A stretch of DNA of 64,000 nt from an uncultured Subdoligranulum sp. Lineage in GTDB: Bacteria > Bacillota > Clostridia > Oscillospirales > Ruminococcaceae. The DNA lies in contig UQZO01000012.1 of assembly GCA_900545545.1 (NCBI GenBank), forward strand, positions 1 through 64,000, written 5' to 3'. This document shows, piece by piece, positions 63,675-64,000 of the stretch. A program made the translations under genes and the position numbers. The notes under the pieces are model-generated. The model searched no databases and had not been told where the DNA came from. It saw only the letters and a program-made list of their open reading frames with translations. The first letter of the stretch is position 1. Each line of letters starts with the position of its first letter.

Positions 63675-64000
63675 ATTCCGTTTCCTCCTCCGCGCACAAA
63701 AGCACACTGTGTGCCGCAAAATCCTGTTTGCAGGGCGGCAGGGTCAGGCCCGCTTCCATCAGTTCGTCGCCGCCGTAGATTTCCCCGGTGGCGGCATCCC
63801 GATACTCCCGGGCAGGGTCCAGGCCGCAGAACTGAAACGCCGCCTGTTCCCCCAGCGGGTCGTAAAGGGTACGAAAAATCACCGCCAGGCAGCAGCTTTG
63901 GTCGGCACTGACCACCGAAGTCATACGGTCCCCCGGGCGGGTCACCGGGTGGCGCCAGAAGGTGCCCTGCATCAACCAGTTCCGCTGGGCTTTGGCCGTT
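63649..64000 (-). CDS. Alpha-galactosidase (GH36), C-terminal part, cut by the window edge
   Basis: Last 116 or so residues of a GH36-type alpha-galactosidase; the reading frame stays open to the end of the window. The visible part is the C-terminal beta-sandwich: GTFWRHPVTRPGDRMTSVVS, then QFCGLDPAREYRDAATGEIYGGDELMEAGL, the typical late motif of the family. The catalytic domain lies beyond the window. It would release galactose from raffinose-type sugars, leaving sucrose for the neighbouring PTS and GH32 genes. Overlaps the HAD gene start by 26 bases. Confidence 0.82.
   Translation of the reverse strand, partial: TAKAQRNWLMQGTFWRHPVTRPGDRMTSVVSADQSCCLAVIFRTLYDPLGEQAAFQFCGLDPAREYRDAATGEIYGGDELMEAGLTLPPCKQDFAAHSVLLCAEEETEYGHSTADQ

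Overview
The window is GC-rich, densely coded bacterial chromosome with strong AGGAGG ribosome-binding sites and short intergenic gaps closed by GC-rich hairpin terminators. Gene content (lacto-N-biose phosphorylase, oxygen-sensitive 2-hydroxyacyl-CoA dehydratase, sucrose PTS, an F-type ATP synthase of the low-GC Gram-positive type, a sortase-type surface anchor, CpoA-like glycolipid synthesis, PadR/TetR/LacI regulators) points to an anaerobic gut Firmicute, most likely in the Oscillospiraceae/Ruminococcaceae near Faecalibacterium, Gemmiger or Subdoligranulum. That placement is an inference from content and composition. No rRNA, tRNA, CRISPR array, prophage or intact insertion sequence was seen.

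Layout. 1-6410 (+): an operon for host-glycan disaccharides: ABC binding protein (5' end cut), two permeases, a small membrane protein, a GH112 galacto-N-biose/lacto-N-biose phosphorylase and an N-acetylhexosamine kinase. 6423-8482 (-): TspO, then a CcdA/TlpA thiol-redox pair, separated by a 164-bp inverted-repeat element. 8682-10085 (+): a DUF1835-like protein and a GNAT acetyltransferase. 10212-13017 (+): a GT4 / VTT membrane protein / GT4 operon that looks like diacylglycerol glycolipid synthesis. 13065-19340 (-): the F1Fo ATP synthase operon atpB-E-F-(HA)-G-D-C, in which delta and alpha form one uninterrupted frame and gamma has an acidic tail. 19543-22419 (+): a CitA/CitB-type two-component pair and a GtrA-like protein. 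22490-28630 (-): a 2046-residue secreted transglutaminase-like/MBG-type surface protein. 28866-30734 (-): an ECF sigma factor, its zinc-finger anti-sigma factor and a membrane-anchored protein. 30858-35426 (-): an SLC13-type permease, then a TetR regulator with a flavin dehydrogenase and a 2Fe-2S reductase.

35741-40256 (+): a MATE exporter, then a 2-hydroxyacyl-CoA dehydratase pair whose second protein carries a fused activator ATPase, preceded by an attenuator-like leader. 40309-42253 (-): a sugar acetyltransferase, a small membrane protein and a fructokinase. 42417-45260 (+): a yybP-ykoY-type manganese riboswitch in front of a P-type cation ATPase. 45317-51078: a CPBP protease (-) and a response regulator/kinase/ABC module of the antimicrobial-peptide-resistance type (+). 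51135-52331: a chloramphenicol acetyltransferase-like gene and a scar made of two gene remnants. 52457-55373 (+): PadR regulator with a tandem flavodoxin-fold protein, and an alpha/beta hydrolase. 55653-64000 (-): a sucrose/fructan/raffinose region: two GH32 hydrolases, an MBL-fold hydrolase, a PTS IIBCA transporter, a LacI repressor with a perfect 20-bp operator, a HAD phosphatase and the end of a GH36 alpha-galactosidase.

How the genes fit together. The first operon imports and phosphorolyses beta-1,3-galactosyl-HexNAc disaccharides from mucin or milk. The last region imports and hydrolyses sucrose-type sugars; the distant fructokinase would phosphorylate the fructose released. The most unusual items are the delta-alpha ATP synthase fusion, the dehydratase-activator fusion with its leader, and the gene-remnant scar near 52.18 kb.
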